In this document: piece by piece, positions 58,401-61,400 of the stretch
How positions within the stretch are numbered: the stretch's first letter is position 1
Layout of the letters: each line of letters begins with the position of its first letter
DNA from: Lentimicrobiaceae bacterium
GTDB lineage: Bacteria > Bacteroidota > Bacteroidia > Bacteroidales > Lentimicrobiaceae
Direction: 5' to 3'
Assembly (NCBI GenBank): GCA_020636745.1
Contig: JACJXH010000002.1
Coordinates: 372,001-436,000, forward strand
Length of the DNA: 64,000 nt
The notes under the pieces: model-generated
Seen by the model: the letters and a program-made list of their open reading frames with translations, nothing else
Database searches by the model: none
Told to the model about the DNA's origin: nothing
Made by a program: the position numbers and the translations under genes

Positions 58401-61400
58401 AGGGTAAGCGTAACACTTCCTGATAACAAATCTGCAGCACTTGGAGTGTAAGATGGATTTAACAGTGAAGCATTTGAGAATATTCCGCTTCCTGAAGTTG
58501 ACCATAAAAGGCTTGTATAATCCGAAGCTGAAGCACCAGTTATGCTGAATGCAGTTGTGCCGCAACTAATAACATCCGGGCCGGCATCAACAGTCGGCAA
58601 TGGTGTAACATTCACCAGCTTTTGGTCTGTTACGACTGCAGTACATGGGGTGTTGCTCGATGCTGTAAGGGTAAGTATTACCATTCCATTGTTAACATCT
58701 TCAACACTGGGGAAGTAAGTTGGGCTAATTGAATTACCATTGTTGAATGTTCCGGTGCCTGATGTGGTCCAATTGAGGGCATTGTACCCGGTTGCGCTGG
58801 CGTCAAGTATCATTAAACCGGTTCCTTCGCAGGCTGAAGCATCAGCTCCGGCATCTACCTGGGCAATTTGATTGATTGTAAGGATGAACGAATCGCTGCT
58901 TGAACCTGAACAAGGTGCATTTGCTTGTGCTGTAAGCGTGAGTGTAACCGTTCCTGAAGCAATATCAGCGGAGCCGGGAGTATAAGTCGGATGCAGCGTA
59001 GTTGCATCTACAAAAGTGCCGTTTCCTGAACTGGTCCAAAGTAGTGATAAGTAATTGGCAGCTGTAGCGTTGGTTACAACATAAATATCATTTTCACATA
59101 TGGCGGCATCTGGTCCGGCGTTGGTTACCGGAGCCTTCTGGATACGCAGTAAAAGATTGTCACTTACCGGAGTATTGCATGGAGCCTGACTTCCGGCTGT
59201 TAAAGTAAGTATTACTGTTCCATTGGCAATGTCAGCAGCACTTGGATTATAAACAGTAACCAAAAGGTTGGGGTTTGTAAATGTGCCTGTTCCGTTTGAA
59301 GTCCACTGCAGTGATGTGCTGTTGGTGGCTGAGGCTCCGGCTGTGGTATAGCTTGATGTTTCGCAAATTGTACTGTTGGGACCTGCATCAACTACAGCCT
59401 TGCGGGTAATTGTCAGGATCATGTTATCGCTCACATTTTGAGTACACGGAGCTATACTTGTGGCATTCAGGGTTAAAGTAACCCATCCCAAAGCAATATC
59501 TGCAGGACTTGGAGTGTAAGTCGGGGTAAGGGTATTGGCATTAATAAATGAACCGCTTCCTGATGTCGACCAGGAAATGGTGTTGTAATTGCTGGCTGTG
59601 GCTGAATTTGGAGTAAAGACTGAGCCCTGGCAAATGGTTTCATTTGAACCTGCATCCACTGTAGTGAAAGGCCTGATGGTGATAATCATCTGGTCAACAG
59701 CATTTACAGCACAAGGTGTATTGGCTGTTGCGGTTAAGGTGAGTACCACTGAGCCTGCTGCGATATCGGCAGCACTGGGGTTATACGTTGGTGTAATGGT
59801 ATTGGCGTTCAGCAATGTGCCTGAACTGCCGCTTGATACCCATTGAAGCGTGTTATAGTCAGAAGCTGAAGCTGTGGTAATGGTAAATGAACCCTGACAA
59901 ATTGTTTCATCGTTACCGGCATTTGCAGTGGGCTGGGGTGTGATGGTAAGAACCATCATATCGCTTACCTGTCCTGTACATGGCAAAAGACCTACAGCAT
60001 TAAGTGTTAGTGTGACCTGGCCCATAATGATGTCAGCCGGGCTTGGAGTATATATAGGATTGAGTGCTGATCCATTTGAAAACCAGCCAGAACCATCTGA
60101 TGTCCATTGTAAGGAACTGTAATCAAGTGCAGTTGCCCCGGAGAGGAGGTAAGTGTTACCTTCGCAAGTGGCAGCATCAGGACCAGCGCTGATTTGCGGC
60201 ATTGGGTGAATGGTAAGCAACATGGCATCGCTAACCGAGCCACTGCAGGGAAGTAAACTGGTTGCATTCAGGTATAGCAGAACTGAGCCGGCAGCAATGT
60301 CAGCAGGCCCTGGTGTGTATGTCGGGTTAATTGAATTGTGATTTGAAAAGCTGCCATCTCCCATTGTAGTCCAGGTAATGGCTGAGTAATTGGTAGCTGA
60401 AGCATCAGAAATATAATATTGGTCAGTTTCGCAGATATCACCATCAGAACCAGCATCTACAACTGGTGGCTGGCTTATTTGCAGCGTCATAATGTCTATG
60501 GAAGTTGAATTGCACGGACTGATGCCTTGACCGGTAATGGTCAGAATGATATTACCATTGGAGATATCCTGAGCGCTTGGGGTATAAACAGGATTGACCA
60601 AAGTTGGATCGGAGAATGATCCGCTTCCTGATGTTGTCCAGTAAACAGACGATACAGATTGTGCTGTTGCACTGGTTAAGGGTACATTCGAGCCAACGCA
60701 TATCTGAATATCGGCACCTGCATTTACTACTGGCTCTTCAACGATTGTTAAAAGCATCTGATCCGTTGCATTTGTTGTGCATGGATTATTGCTGTAAGCC
60801 GTTAGCGTTAAAATAGCAAATCCCAGAGATGCATCAACTGTACCTGGCATGTAGGTTGGGTATAATGTATTTCCGGCAAGTATCGTTCCGTCACCTGAGG
60901 TTGACCATGCAAGTGAAGAATAGTTACTGGCATTTGAGCCACTGATAGTGTGAGTTTGACTGGCGCAAACAATATCATCAGAACCGGCATAGGCTGTAGG
61001 CATATGCGTAATGGTTATTTCCATAACATCGCTGCTTGTAGCAAGACAAGGAGCTGTTGCCTGAACAACCATTGTTAACTGAACTACTCCCATCATCACA
61101 TCTGCTGCAGAAGGAATATAGGTTGGTGTAAGCGTGGTAGGATTCTGCAGTGTTCCGCTTCCTGAACTGCTCCAAAGTACACTACTTCCGTTTTGTGCAG
61201 AAGCATTATTTATTGTGTAACTTGCATTTTCACAAATACTTGCGTCAGAACCTGCATTGGCAATTGGATTTTGCCTGATGGTCAGTGTCATGCTACTGGT
61301 TTCGGGCTGGCAAGGTGCATTATTCGCCGTTAAGGTTAAAATAACTGCTCCATTTGCAATATCAGCAAGGCTGGGTGTGTAAACAGGGTTTACAGTGTTC